Shown: piece by piece, positions 38,276 to 48,371 of the stretch
How positions within the stretch are numbered: the first letter of the stretch is position 1
How the letters are laid out: the number at the start of each line of letters is the position of its first letter
From: Aeromicrobium duanguangcaii
Lineage (GTDB): Bacteria; Actinomycetota; Actinomycetes; Propionibacteriales; Nocardioidaceae
Direction of reading: 5' to 3'
NCBI RefSeq assembly: GCF_024508295.1
Contig: NZ_CP101990.1
Span: forward strand, 310,001 to 374,000
Length of the DNA: 64,000 bases
The notes under the pieces: generated by a model
What the model was told of the DNA's origin: nothing
Databases searched by the model: none
The model's input: the letters and a program-made list of their open reading frames with translations, nothing else
Program-made: the position numbers and the translations under genes

Positions 38276-38315
38276 CCTCGGGGCGTCGGAGGCGGAGTCC
38301 TTCGACACCCCGAGG
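38276..38315 (+). promoter_or_regulatory. Hairpin that would cover the ribosome site of the next gene
   Basis: CCTCGGGGCGTC (38276-38287) pairs with GACACCCCGAGG (38304-38315) with one G-U pair. The GAGG at 38312-38315 is the likely Shine-Dalgarno for the ATG at 38322. It could also act as a lysS terminator. Confidence 0.5.
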
Positions 38316-38321
38316 TGCGTC

Positions 38322-39347
38322 ATGAGAACCATGTCCGAACAACTCCGCTCGCTGCAGTCGCAGGAGCGCAGCGTCACCGCGGCCGTCACCGGCGACGAGG
38401 ATCTCGGCCCCTTCGCGCTGCTGCCCGGCGTGTGGGCCAACGAGCCCCACCTGCCCGGCCGCGGCTGGAACATGATCGCCCTGCCGTTCGGGCCGCCCGA
38501 GGGCGCGACGTTCCGGCCGGCGTACCGGCTGCTGCTGCACCAGTACAACGAGCGGCTGATCTTCAGCCTCGTCGACAAGGCGGTGCCGAACCGCGGCATC
38601 GGGCCGGTCGCGGACGGCGTGACGCCGAACGCGGACCAGTTGCTGGTCGCGCTGGACTACGAGCAGGGCATCAACCAGTTGGTCGGCGAGGACTTCCCGT
38701 CGTCTGGCCTGGCGGGGCAGCCCGGCGGCGCGATCCATCACGAGCCGGGTCTGTTCCTGAACATGTCCGACCCGCTGAACGAGGACAGTGTCGACATCGC
38801 CCGGCTCGCCACGATCCCGCACGGTGACTCGGTGCTGGGGCTGGGGACCGCCGTGGTCGAGGACGGACCCCCGACCGTCCCGCCGGTCAACGCCCTACCG
38901 CTCGGCGTCGACCAGGACATCGAGGCCAACCCCTACCTGGCTCCCTACCGGCGCTTCCACGACAACCCGTTCCGGAGCCTGTTCGACCCGACGGACCCGA
39001 CCGCCCTGCTGGAGGTGGCGAACGAGGGGGTCGACATCATCCGGACGACCAAGCTCGAGTTCGACAGCACCGTGTCCACCGGAGGGATCTCGAACATCCC
39101 TTTCATCGTCCGTCAGGCGAACGCCTCGGAGATGAAGTCGACCTTCTGGATCCAGGAGGTCCGGCGCGAGGACGGCGGCACCGACCTGCGGCTGCAGTAC
39201 GTGCAGGTCGTCCAGCTGGACTTCTTCCCCCGGTTCGACGGCGGCCCCGGCCGGATCAAGTGGCCCCACGTCAGCATCAACACGATGACGAAGGTCGACG
39301 AGACGCCGGTTCCGGGTCCCGGTGGCTACTCCGTGATGGCGTCCTGA
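38322..39347 (+). CDS. Haem-binding beta-barrel-like protein (tentative)
   Basis: A 341-residue soluble protein without a signal peptide. The stretch GPFALLPGVWANEPHLPGRGWNMIALPF resembles the start of nitrobindin/lipocalin-like barrels (L-GxWxGxG), and the C-terminal half (IPFIVRQANASEMKSTFWIQEV then LQYVQVVQLDFF) reads as beta strands. I recall similar proteins being annotated as haem-binding, but no ligand His can be proved here. Start is ATG 38322, or ATG 38331 three codons on. Monocistronic. Confidence 0.45.
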   Translation: MRTMSEQLRSLQSQERSVTAAVTGDEDLGPFALLPGVWANEPHLPGRGWNMIALPFGPPEGATFRPAYRLLLHQYNERLIFSLVDKAVPNRGIGPVADGVTPNADQLLVALDYEQGINQLVGEDFPSSGLAGQPGGAIHHEPGLFLNMSDPLNEDSVDIARLATIPHGDSVLGLGTAVVEDGPPTVPPVNALPLGVDQDIEANPYLAPYRRFHDNPFRSLFDPTDPTALLEVANEGVDIIRTTKLEFDSTVSTGGISNIPFIVRQANASEMKSTFWIQEVRREDGGTDLRLQYVQVVQLDFFPRFDGGPGRIKWPHVSINTMTKVDETPVPGPGGYSVMAS

Positions 39348-40687
39348 GATCCGAGATTGCGCAGCAGCAGCGCCTCGGCGAGCACCACGCGCTCGAACTC
39401 GGCCAGGTGCAGCCCCTCGTTGGCGCCGTGGGCGCGGGTGTCGGGATCCTCGACCCCCGTGACCAGGACGCTGGCGTCGGGGAACGTCTCGAGGAACTCG
39501 GCGATGAACGGGATCGACCCGCCGACGCCCATGTCGACCGGGGCGGTCCCGTCCCACGCCTCGGTGAAGGCCTCACGCGCCGCGTCGTACGCCGGTCCGG
39601 TGGCGTCGATGGCGGTCGCCTCGCCGGTGTCGACCACGGTGAACGTCAGCTCGGCGCCCCACGGGACGTGCTGCTCGCAGTGGCGGCGCAGGCACTCCAC
39701 GGCGTTGGCGGCGGTGTCGCCCGGCGCGATGCGCAGCGACACCTTCGCGCGGGCCGAGGGAACCAGGGTGTTGCTGGCGCCCTCGACCTGCGGCGCGTCC
39801 AGCCCGGTGATCGCGAGAGCCGGCTTGGTCCAGAGCCGCTCGACGGCCGAGCCCGAGCCCATCCACTCCATGCCCGGGTTGGCGCCCGACTCGGCGCGCA
39901 GGCGCTCCTCGGGGTAGTCGACGTCGGCTGCCGGCCCGCTGTGCAGGCCCTCGATCAGCAGGTTGCCCGCCTCGTCGTGGAACGAGGCGATGAGCCGGCT
40001 GAGGGTGATGAGCGCGTCGGGCACGAGGCCGCCCCACATCCCCGAGTGGACGGCGTGGGTCAGGGTGCGGACCTCGATGTCCGCGCGCACCAGCCCGCGC
40101 AGACTCGTGGTCAGCGCGGGCACGCCGATGTCCCAGTTGCCGGAGTCGGCGATCACGATGACGTCGGCGGCCAGGCGGTCGTGGTGGCGGCGCAGCAGCT
40201 CGGGCAGGGTGTCGGAGCCGACCTCCTCCTCGCCCTCGATGAACATCGTGACGCTCACGGGCAGGTCGTCACCGAACACCCGCAGGGCGCCCAGGTGCGC
40301 GGCGATGCCGGCCTTGTCGTCCGCGGCGCCGCGCGCGTAGAGCCGGTCGCCGCGCTCGGTCGGCTCGAAGGGCGCGGAGTCCCACTCGGCATGGTCGTTC
40401 TCGGGCTGGACGTCATGGTGCGCGTAGAGCAGCACGGTGGGCGCCCCGGCCGGGCCCGCCTTGTGGCCGATGACCGCGGGAGCGCCGCCGTCCTCACGAG
40501 CGCTGACGATCTCGACGTCGTCGAAGCTCTCGGCGCGCAGCAGCGCGGCCACGGCCTCGGCGCTGCGCTGGACCTCCGCGGCGCGGGCGGGATCGGCGCT
40601 GACCGACTCGATGCGGACGAGGTCCTCGAGATCGCGACGGATCCCGGGAAGAAGCTGCTGGACCGTGGCGCGGATGTCGAGAGTCAT
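39326..40687 (-). CDS. M20 family dipeptidase
   Basis: A 453-residue zinc exopeptidase. Metal site 1 is LLYAHHDVQP, with the Asp of ARGAADDKAG; the catalytic Glu pair is IEGEEEVGS; later come IADSG and a C-terminal ANEGLHLAEF with the last His. The inserted lid (about 195-310) has the dimerising strands typical of carnosinase-like enzymes. The final 22 bases overlap the convergent haem-binding-like gene. TAAGTT seven bases before ATG 40687 supports the start. Confidence 0.9.
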   Translation of the reverse strand: MTLDIRATVQQLLPGIRRDLEDLVRIESVSADPARAAEVQRSAEAVAALLRAESFDDVEIVSAREDGGAPAVIGHKAGPAGAPTVLLYAHHDVQPENDHAEWDSAPFEPTERGDRLYARGAADDKAGIAAHLGALRVFGDDLPVSVTMFIEGEEEVGSDTLPELLRRHHDRLAADVIVIADSGNWDIGVPALTTSLRGLVRADIEVRTLTHAVHSGMWGGLVPDALITLSRLIASFHDEAGNLLIEGLHSGPAADVDYPEERLRAESGANPGMEWMGSGSAVERLWTKPALAITGLDAPQVEGASNTLVPSARAKVSLRIAPGDTAANAVECLRRHCEQHVPWGAELTFTVVDTGEATAIDATGPAYDAAREAFTEAWDGTAPVDMGVGGSIPFIAEFLETFPDASVLVTGVEDPDTRAHGANEGLHLAEFERVVLAEALLLRNLGSQDAITE

Positions 40688-40694
40688 GACATCC

Positions 40695-40700
40695 AACTTA
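40695..40700 (-). promoter_or_regulatory. -10 hexamer TAAGTT for the M20 peptidase gene
   Basis: Seven bases before the ATG at 40687. Confidence 0.45.
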
Positions 40701-40829
40701 GGTCGGGGGGACCGACGTGCTCCGCGAGGGCTCGCGTTGCCGGCAGCGCAGGAGCCCCACATCCTGAAAGGGCAGCGCTGGGCCCGGGACGTCCCCGAGC
40801 GCCCTGCCGACCGTGAGGTGGTGCGCTTC

Positions 40830-41897
40830 GTGAACTACTGGATCAGCGTCCTGTTCCGGGTGATCCCGCTGGCGATGGCGGCGGTGTGCGTCGGCCTGGG
40901 CACGTACGTGTGGAACGCGGGCGACCAGCCGGGCAATCTCGTCGCCGGCCGGGTCGTCACCTTCCTCGCGGCGATCTGCGTCTGCCTGTTCTGCACCGCG
41001 GCCACGATCATCCGCCAGCTGATCGGCCGATTCAACGCGGTCGATCGCGTGCTCTACCCCGTGCTCGGCTACGCCAGCGCCGCCGTGGCGGCCGGCTATG
41101 GCATCTCGGTGTTCTCCGGCGCCAGCTCCCAGGGCGCCGACCCGGACTACGTCTCGGGCCACGTCGTGCTCGGTCTGGGCCTGATCAGCGCCTGCGTCGC
41201 CACGGTCGCCACCGCCTCCACGAAGTTCTCGCTGATCCCGGCCAACTCCGCCCGGGCCGCCGGCGGCGCTCCGCCGGACGGGGCCTTCCCGAGCGCGGCG
41301 GCCGCGGTGCTGTGTGCCGTCCCGGTCGTCCTGGCCCTGATCGCCTGGGGCCTCTCGATCGTGAACCTCACCCAGACGGTCACCCCGTCACGGTTCACGG
41401 TCGGTCACGTCCTGGCCGGCATCGCGATGGTGTGCACCAGCCTGATCGGTCTGGTCGTGAGCATCGTGCGCCAGATCCAGGACCAGTACGGGGCGCGCGA
41501 CCGGACGGCGTGGCCATGGCTCGTGATCGCGATGGGCTCGCTCAGCTCGGTGTGGGGGATCGTGCTGCTCGTCCTGGACCGGGAGCCCTACTACCGGACG
41601 CCCGGCTTCGTGATGATCGGTCTGGGCCTGGTGTGCTTCAGCATCCTGAGCAAGGTGGGACTGCTGGCCCTGGTGTGGCGGCGCACCTTCGCGCTGGCCA
41701 ACCGGGTGCCCCTCATACCGGTCGTGACCGCCCTGTCGTGCCTGTTCCTGGCGGCGTTCGTCTTCCAGGCGGCGGTGACGGATTCGAACGTGTTCGTCGC
41801 GGCGCGCGTCCTCACCGGGCTCGGCGCGATCTGCTTCACGCTCTACTCGATCGTCTCGATCCTGGAGAGCGGCACGTCCGGCTCCTCCTCCGACTGA
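40830..41897 (+). CDS. YhiM/DUF2776-like inner membrane protein
   Basis: A 355-residue protein with about ten membrane helices. Its start (VNYWISVLFRVIPLAMAAVC, then LAAICVCLFCTAATIIRQL) closely resembles my recollection of E. coli YhiM, which is linked to acid and cold tolerance; the transport role, if any, is unknown. Three GTG codons (40818, 40821, 40830) could start it; 40830 matches the family start and leaves GAGGTGG about nine bases upstream. The C-terminus is a short Ser-rich tail. Transcribed divergently from the M20 gene. Confidence 0.65.
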   Translation: MNYWISVLFRVIPLAMAAVCVGLGTYVWNAGDQPGNLVAGRVVTFLAAICVCLFCTAATIIRQLIGRFNAVDRVLYPVLGYASAAVAAGYGISVFSGASSQGADPDYVSGHVVLGLGLISACVATVATASTKFSLIPANSARAAGGAPPDGAFPSAAAAVLCAVPVVLALIAWGLSIVNLTQTVTPSRFTVGHVLAGIAMVCTSLIGLVVSIVRQIQDQYGARDRTAWPWLVIAMGSLSSVWGIVLLVLDREPYYRTPGFVMIGLGLVCFSILSKVGLLALVWRRTFALANRVPLIPVVTALSCLFLAAFVFQAAVTDSNVFVAARVLTGLGAICFTLYSIVSILESGTSGSSSD

Positions 41898-41977
41898 GCG
41901 GCGCGGCCCGGCGGTATCAACCGGCTCAGGGTGGTTCTCCCCGAAGACGACCCACCCTTCCCGATTGGACCACCGAC

Positions 41978-42168
41978 ATGACCGACATCCGCTTCGAGGG
42001 CGACTCCATCCACGTGCACGGAGCCTCATCTCTGGCTGGTCCGGCCCAGCGGCCGCGTCGTGCCCGTGGGCCGCACCCAGATCGGTGAGGACGGTGCTGG
42101 TCGGCAAGCCGGCGACGGACGCGGCGAAAGCGGTCGCACCCCAGAATCGTGAGGCGCTGATGCGCTGA
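41978..42168 (+). pseudogene. Probable frameshifted small gene upstream of clpC
   Basis: Three coding-like pieces lie in successive frames: MTDIRFEGDSIHVHG from 41978, LWLVRPSGRVVPVGRTQIGE from about 42033, and VLVGKPATDAAKAVAPQNR from 42094 to a stop at 42166-42168. All three show strong G/C third-position bias. Joined, they make one protein of about 64 residues with two shifts. Family not recognised. The rest of 41898-42306, apart from the ClgR-like box and the clpC promoter, shows nothing else. Confidence 0.4.
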
Positions 42169-42179
42169 GCGTCCCCGCC

Positions 42180-42197
42180 ATTCCGCCCACAGCGAAC
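42180..42197. promoter_or_regulatory. ClgR-like operator upstream of clpC
   Basis: ATTCCGCCCACAGCGAAC fits 17 of 18 positions of the actinobacterial ClgR box as I recall it (WNNWCGCYNANRGCGWWS). It lies about 75 bases upstream of the clpC -10. ClgR activates clpC and clpP genes under envelope and protein stress. Confidence 0.5.
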
Positions 42198-42271
42198 AAC
42201 GGAAGCCCTGGCAGGCTGTGACGGTTGAGTTAAGCATCTGGACATGGCGAGGCGGGTCACGTGGAGCCGTC

Positions 42272-42277
42272 TATGCT
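42272..42277 (+). promoter_or_regulatory. -10 hexamer TATGCT of clpC
   Basis: About 29 bases before the ATG, giving a short leader that carries AGAGGGG as ribosome site. No good -35 is seen, as expected for an activated promoter. Confidence 0.5.
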
Positions 42278-42306
42278 GAAAAGACCAGTCCAGCAGAGGG
42301 GACGAC

Positions 42307-44814
<2,508 letters not shown>

Positions 44815-44828
44815 CGCATCACCCACGC

Positions 44829-44855
44829 AAGGCCCGGGCCATCGGCCCGGGCCTT
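44829..44855 (+). terminator. clpC intrinsic terminator
   Basis: AAGGCCCGGGCC-ATC-GGCCCGGGCCTT: a perfect 12-bp stem with a 3-base loop, 14 bases after the clpC stop. Flanking ACGC and GCGT could extend it. Confidence 0.88.
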
Positions 44856-44873
44856 CGTGCGTCCGGGGGTGGG

Positions 44874-44879
44874 TAGCGT
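44874..44879 (+). promoter_or_regulatory. -10 hexamer TAGCGT for the GrpB-like gene
   Basis: Seven bases before the GTG at 44887. Confidence 0.5.
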
Positions 44880-44886
44880 CGAGCCC

Positions 44887-45471
44887 GTGGACCGCGACCG
44901 CCTGCTCGAGTTCGACGACGACGCCCCGCCGCCCGGCGAGAGCCCGTGGGTGGCGGGCGCCGGGCCCGGCCGGGACCTGACGATCGTCGAGCACGATCCG
45001 CGGTGGGCCGAGCAGTACGCGGACCTCGCCGGCCGGATCAGCCGAGCCCTGGGCGCCGTGGCGCTGCGGATCGAGCACGTCGGGTCGACGTCCGTGTCGG
45101 GGCTGCCCGCCAAGCCGATCGTCGACGTCGACGTGACGGTGCCCGACCCGGACGACGAGGCCGCCTACGTCCCGGCGCTGGAGGCCGCGGGCTTCGTGCT
45201 CGCGGTGCGCGAGCCGTGGTGGCAGGGCCATCGCCTGTTCCGCCACGCGGACCCCCGCGCGAACGTGCACGTGTTCGGCCCTGAGGCGGCCGAGCCGCAG
45301 CGCCACCTGATCTTCCGGGACTGGCTGCGCACGCACCCGCAGGACCGGGAGCGCTACGCGTCCGCGAAACGCGCCGCGGCGGCCGCAGGCGGGCACGTCA
45401 TGGAGTACAACGCCCGCAAGCAGGAGGTCCTGCGCGAGATCCTGGTGCGGGCGATCAACCGGGCAGGATGA
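44887..45471 (+). CDS. GrpB/UPF0157 family nucleotidyltransferase-like protein
   Basis: A 194-residue protein. The core RIEHVGSTSVSGLPAKPIVDVDV carries the GST and D-x-D signature of the nucleotidyltransferase-like GrpB family; in some actinobacteria the domain is fused to dephospho-CoA kinase, but here it is free-standing. About 30 extra N-terminal residues, acidic and Pro-rich, precede it. Reaction unknown. GTG 44887 is chosen from -10 spacing. Its 3' end overlaps the convergent mutY by 17 bases. Confidence 0.83.
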   Translation: MDRDRLLEFDDDAPPPGESPWVAGAGPGRDLTIVEHDPRWAEQYADLAGRISRALGAVALRIEHVGSTSVSGLPAKPIVDVDVTVPDPDDEAAYVPALEAAGFVLAVREPWWQGHRLFRHADPRANVHVFGPEAAEPQRHLIFRDWLRTHPQDRERYASAKRAAAAAGGHVMEYNARKQEVLREILVRAINRAG

Positions 45472-46342
45472 AGCGACCCTCGGCGTCGAGGTCCAGCAGG
45501 CCGTCGTCGAGCAGCGAGTCCACGCACCGCTCGCGCTGGGCCGCCTCGGACCACGCGGCGACCAGCAGCTCGGGAGCGACGGGGCCGTGCGCCTCGCGGA
45601 CGACCGCCATCAGCCGGCCGCGGCACTGGCGGTCGGTGCCGTGCCACGCCTGTCCACGGCGCGGCGGGCCGTCGTGCTCGGGATGTCCCAGCGCCCGCCA
45701 CCGGCACAGGTCCGAGACCGGGCACGCGTCGCACTGCGGGGACCGGGCCGTGCACACGACCGCTCCCAGCTCCATCGTCGCGGCGGCCCAGCGGGCCGCC
45801 GTCGCCTCGTCGTCGGGCAGCAGGGACGCCGCCACGTCGCGCTCAGCCCGCACCACGCCGGCGGCCGGGTACTGCACGCCCTCGACGACGCGCGCGAACA
45901 CCCGGCGGACGTTGGTGTCCAGCACGACCGCGCGACGGCCATGGGCGAACGAGGCGATCGCGGCCGCCGTGTAGTCGCCCACCCCGGGCAGGAGCAGCAG
46001 CTCGTCGTAGGAGTCGGGCACCCGGCCGTCGTGACGCTCGACGATCGCGACCGCGGCAGCGTGGAGTCGCAGCGCCCGGCGGGGATAGCCGAGGCGGCCC
46101 CAGGCGCGGACGGCGTCGCCGGACGACGAGGCGGCGAGCGCGGCCGGCGTGGGCCACCGCTCGAGCCAGGCCTCGAAGACCGGCAGCACCCGGACGACCG
46201 GGGTCTGCTGCAGCATGAACTCCGAGACCATGACGCGCCACGGCTCGGGATCGTCACGCCACGGCAGGGCCCGGCGATGCTCGTCGAACCAGTCGAGGAT
46301 GCGTCGGTGCAGCTCGCTGACGGGGGGAGTGTGCGCAGGCAT
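45455..46342 (-). CDS. mutY: A/G-specific adenine glycosylase
   Basis: A 295-residue HhH-GPD glycosylase removing adenine opposite 8-oxoguanine. The catalytic Glu is in SEFMLQQTPV, the helix-hairpin-helix is LPGVGDYTAAAI, the catalytic Asp is in VVLDTNVRRVF, and the iron-sulfur cluster loop is C-x6-C-x2-C-x5-C. The C-terminal NUDIX-like recognition domain of long MutY is absent or much reduced; the tail carries a short winged-helix-like region instead. Neighbour of disA and radA, as in mycobacteria. Confidence 0.93.
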   Translation of the reverse strand: MPAHTPPVSELHRRILDWFDEHRRALPWRDDPEPWRVMVSEFMLQQTPVVRVLPVFEAWLERWPTPAALAASSSGDAVRAWGRLGYPRRALRLHAAAVAIVERHDGRVPDSYDELLLLPGVGDYTAAAIASFAHGRRAVVLDTNVRRVFARVVEGVQYPAAGVVRAERDVAASLLPDDEATAARWAAATMELGAVVCTARSPQCDACPVSDLCRWRALGHPEHDGPPRRGQAWHGTDRQCRGRLMAVVREAHGPVAPELLVAAWSEAAQRERCVDSLLDDGLLDLDAEGRFILPG

Positions 46343-46376
46343 GGCGCGTCGATCCTTTCACGCCGCGACGGCCAGA

Positions 46377-46382
46377 TAACGT
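46377..46382 (+). promoter_or_regulatory. -10 hexamer TAACGT for the anchored protein gene
   Basis: Six bases before the GTG at 46389. Confidence 0.5.
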
Positions 46383-46388
46383 GGACCG

Positions 46389-47162
46389 GTGAGCAACCCA
46401 CGAGTCGGACGGGACGTGTACTGGCGTCGACGCCTGCTCGTGCTGGCCGTGCTCATCGCCATCGTGTGGGGCGTCCTGCAGCTGATCGGCCTGGTCCGCG
46501 GTGACGACGCCGGCCCGGCCGAGGCGACCAGTCCCACCCCGACCCCCACGACCGCCAGCACGGCGCCGCCGACGACTCCGCCCGCGGACCAGGTGGCCGT
46601 GGCGATCGAGACCGACGAGGCCGTCTGCGAGCCCGAGAACGTGCGCATCGTGCCGTCGGTGCCCGGCGGACAGTTCGCCGGCGGTCCCGTGGCGATCGAC
46701 CTGATGCTGACGTCCCTCGACGGCACGGCCTGCACGTTCCGGCCCAGCGCCAGCGAGCTGCTGGTCGTGGTCGACACCGAGCGGGCGCCCATCTACGACT
46801 CGTCGGTGTGCCGCGCGGCCTTCTTCGACCAGTCCGTGTCCATCCCCGCGGGCTGGAGCACCGTGGCGCCGGTCGAGTGGACCGGCCGGGGCTCGGGCGC
46901 CGGGTGCGGCACGAGCGAGGGCTTCGCGCCCCCGGGCACCTACACGCTCAAGATCGGCACCTACGGCGGCGAGCCGGGCGAGGCCACGTTCAAGCTCGCC
47001 CGCCGCGCCCCGGAGACCCCCGCGCCCAAGCCGTCGCCGACCCCGACGAAGAAGCCCGGCGCGGAGCCCACCAAGAAGGCGACGTCCGAGCCGACGAAGA
47101 AGCCGTCCCCGCAGCCGAAGCCGAAGCCCAAGCCGAGCTCGACGGCCACCGCCCCGCGCTGA
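46389..47162 (+). CDS. Membrane-anchored extracellular protein of unknown function
   Basis: A 257-residue protein with one N-terminal membrane helix (RRLLVLAVLIAIVWGVLQLIG), a Thr/Pro linker, a beta-rich domain with four Cys (about 78-205) and a Lys/Pro/Thr-rich tail made of EPTKK-type repeats. The tail may bind the cell wall or other acidic polymers. Similar genes occur beside mutY/disA in actinobacteria. Function unknown. Divergent from mutY and convergent with disA. Confidence 0.7.
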   Translation: MSNPRVGRDVYWRRRLLVLAVLIAIVWGVLQLIGLVRGDDAGPAEATSPTPTPTTASTAPPTTPPADQVAVAIETDEAVCEPENVRIVPSVPGGQFAGGPVAIDLMLTSLDGTACTFRPSASELLVVVDTERAPIYDSSVCRAAFFDQSVSIPAGWSTVAPVEWTGRGSGAGCGTSEGFAPPGTYTLKIGTYGGEPGEATFKLARRAPETPAPKPSPTPTKKPGAEPTKKATSEPTKKPSPQPKPKPKPSSTATAPR

Positions 47163-47176
47163 GGCGCGGACGGTCA

Positions 47177-47214
47177 GACGCGTGACCGCAGTCCGTCAGA
47201 CGTAGCGCTCGAGG
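47177..47214 (+). repeat. Copy 1 of a 38-bp direct repeat (disA 3' end)
   Basis: Identical to 47250-47287, which is the true disA 3' end including its stop codon. This copy is non-coding and lies 73 bases away. Confidence 0.95.
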
Positions 47215-47227
47215 CAGGCCTCGAGCG
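47206..47227. terminator. Hairpin in the disA/anchored-protein convergent gap
   Basis: CGCTCGAGG-CAGG-CCTCGAGCG, a perfect 9-bp stem; its left arm is the end of repeat copy 1. A second stem, CCGGTGG-CGCA-CCACCGG, lies at 47232-47249. Either could stop transcription from both sides. Confidence 0.6.
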
Positions 47228-47249
47228 ACGTCCGGTGGCGCACCACCGG

Positions 47250-47287
47250 GACGCGTGACCGCAGTCCGTCAGACGTAGCGCTCGAGG
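47250..47287 (+). repeat. Copy 2 of the 38-bp direct repeat
   Basis: Includes the disA stop codon (47269-47271) and its last six codons. Confidence 0.95.
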
Positions 47288-48342
47288 ATGCTGGACTCGG
47301 CGAGGCGCGACAGGCCGTCGCGGACCCCGCGGGCGCGCAGCTCGCCGACGCCCTCCACGGCCTGGAGGTCGTCCAAGCTGGCGCCCAGCAGTCGCTGCAG
47401 GGTGCCGAAGTGCATGATCAGCCGCTCGACGACCGACGGAGGGAGGCGGGGGATCCGGGCCAGCAGCCGGTAGCCGTGCGGCGACACCGACGCGTCGAGC
47501 GAGTTGCCGTCGCCGATCTGCAGCGCGGCGGCGACGATGCCCAGATCGAGCACCTCCTGGGACTCCAGGTCGGCCAGGGCGTCGAGCACCTTCTCGGCCT
47601 GGGCGTCGGAGCCGGCTGGCAGGTAGTCGCGCACGACGAGCGTGCGCTCGGCGTCGACACCGCCGACGAGCTCGTTGAGCTGCAGCGAGAGCAGGCGTCC
47701 GTCCGAGCCGAGCTCGAGCACGTAGGTCTCGATCTCGTCGGAGATCCGTCGCACCATCTCGAGGCGCTGGGCGACGGCGGTGACGTCGCGGACGGTGACG
47801 AGGTCCTCGACCTCGAGGGCCGACAGCGCGTCGGAGACCTCGTCGAGGCGCGTGCGGTACCGCTCGAGCGTCTGCAGGGCCTGGTTGGCGCGGCTGACGA
47901 CGGTGGTGGGCTCCTCGAGCACGTAGCGCTGGTCGCCCAGATAGAGCGCGATCATCGTCATCGAGGCGGACACCGAGATGACGGGGATGCCCGACTGGCG
48001 GGCGACGCGCTCGGCGGTGCGGTGACGGGTGCCGGACTCGGTCGTGGGGATCGACGGGTCGGGCATGAGGTGCACGGCGGCGCGCATGATCCGCGAGGCC
48101 GACGAGTCCAGGATGATCGCGCCGTCCATCTTGGCCAGCTCGCGCAGGCCCGTGGCGGTGAACGGAACGTCGAGGGCGAAGCCGCCGGTCGAGATCGACT
48201 CGATGACGCGGTCGTGACCGATGACGATCAGGGCGCCGGTGCGCCCGCGCATGATCCGCTCGAGGCCCTCACGCAGCGCTGTTCCGGGCGCGACGGATGC
48301 CAGTGTCGCCCGCAGGTCCGGAACCGCCACGAGAATCCCCAC
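47269..48342 (-). CDS. disA: Diadenylate cyclase, DNA integrity scanning protein
   Basis: A 357-residue enzyme making cyclic di-AMP from two ATP. The DAC domain has MDGAIILD (DGA at 73-75) and GTRHRTAERV (RHR at 106-108). Next come the central helical region and the C-terminal HhH DNA-binding domain (LQAVEGVGELRARGVRDGLSRL). In well-studied homologues cyclase activity falls when branched DNA is bound. The GTG start at 48342 lies 29 bases after the radA stop, so it may be read with radA. The 3' end is partly duplicated downstream. Confidence 0.95.
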   Translation of the reverse strand: MGILVAVPDLRATLASVAPGTALREGLERIMRGRTGALIVIGHDRVIESISTGGFALDVPFTATGLRELAKMDGAIILDSSASRIMRAAVHLMPDPSIPTTESGTRHRTAERVARQSGIPVISVSASMTMIALYLGDQRYVLEEPTTVVSRANQALQTLERYRTRLDEVSDALSALEVEDLVTVRDVTAVAQRLEMVRRISDEIETYVLELGSDGRLLSLQLNELVGGVDAERTLVVRDYLPAGSDAQAEKVLDALADLESQEVLDLGIVAAALQIGDGNSLDASVSPHGYRLLARIPRLPPSVVERLIMHFGTLQRLLGASLDDLQAVEGVGELRARGVRDGLSRLAESSILERYV

Positions 48343-48371
48343 TTTCGGCCACGCACGTGATCGGCATCATC

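Noticed and set aside
41898..42306. Riboswitch or other structured leader upstream of clpC
   Set aside because: The leader after the -10 is only about 25 bases, and the rest reads as coding-like remnants.
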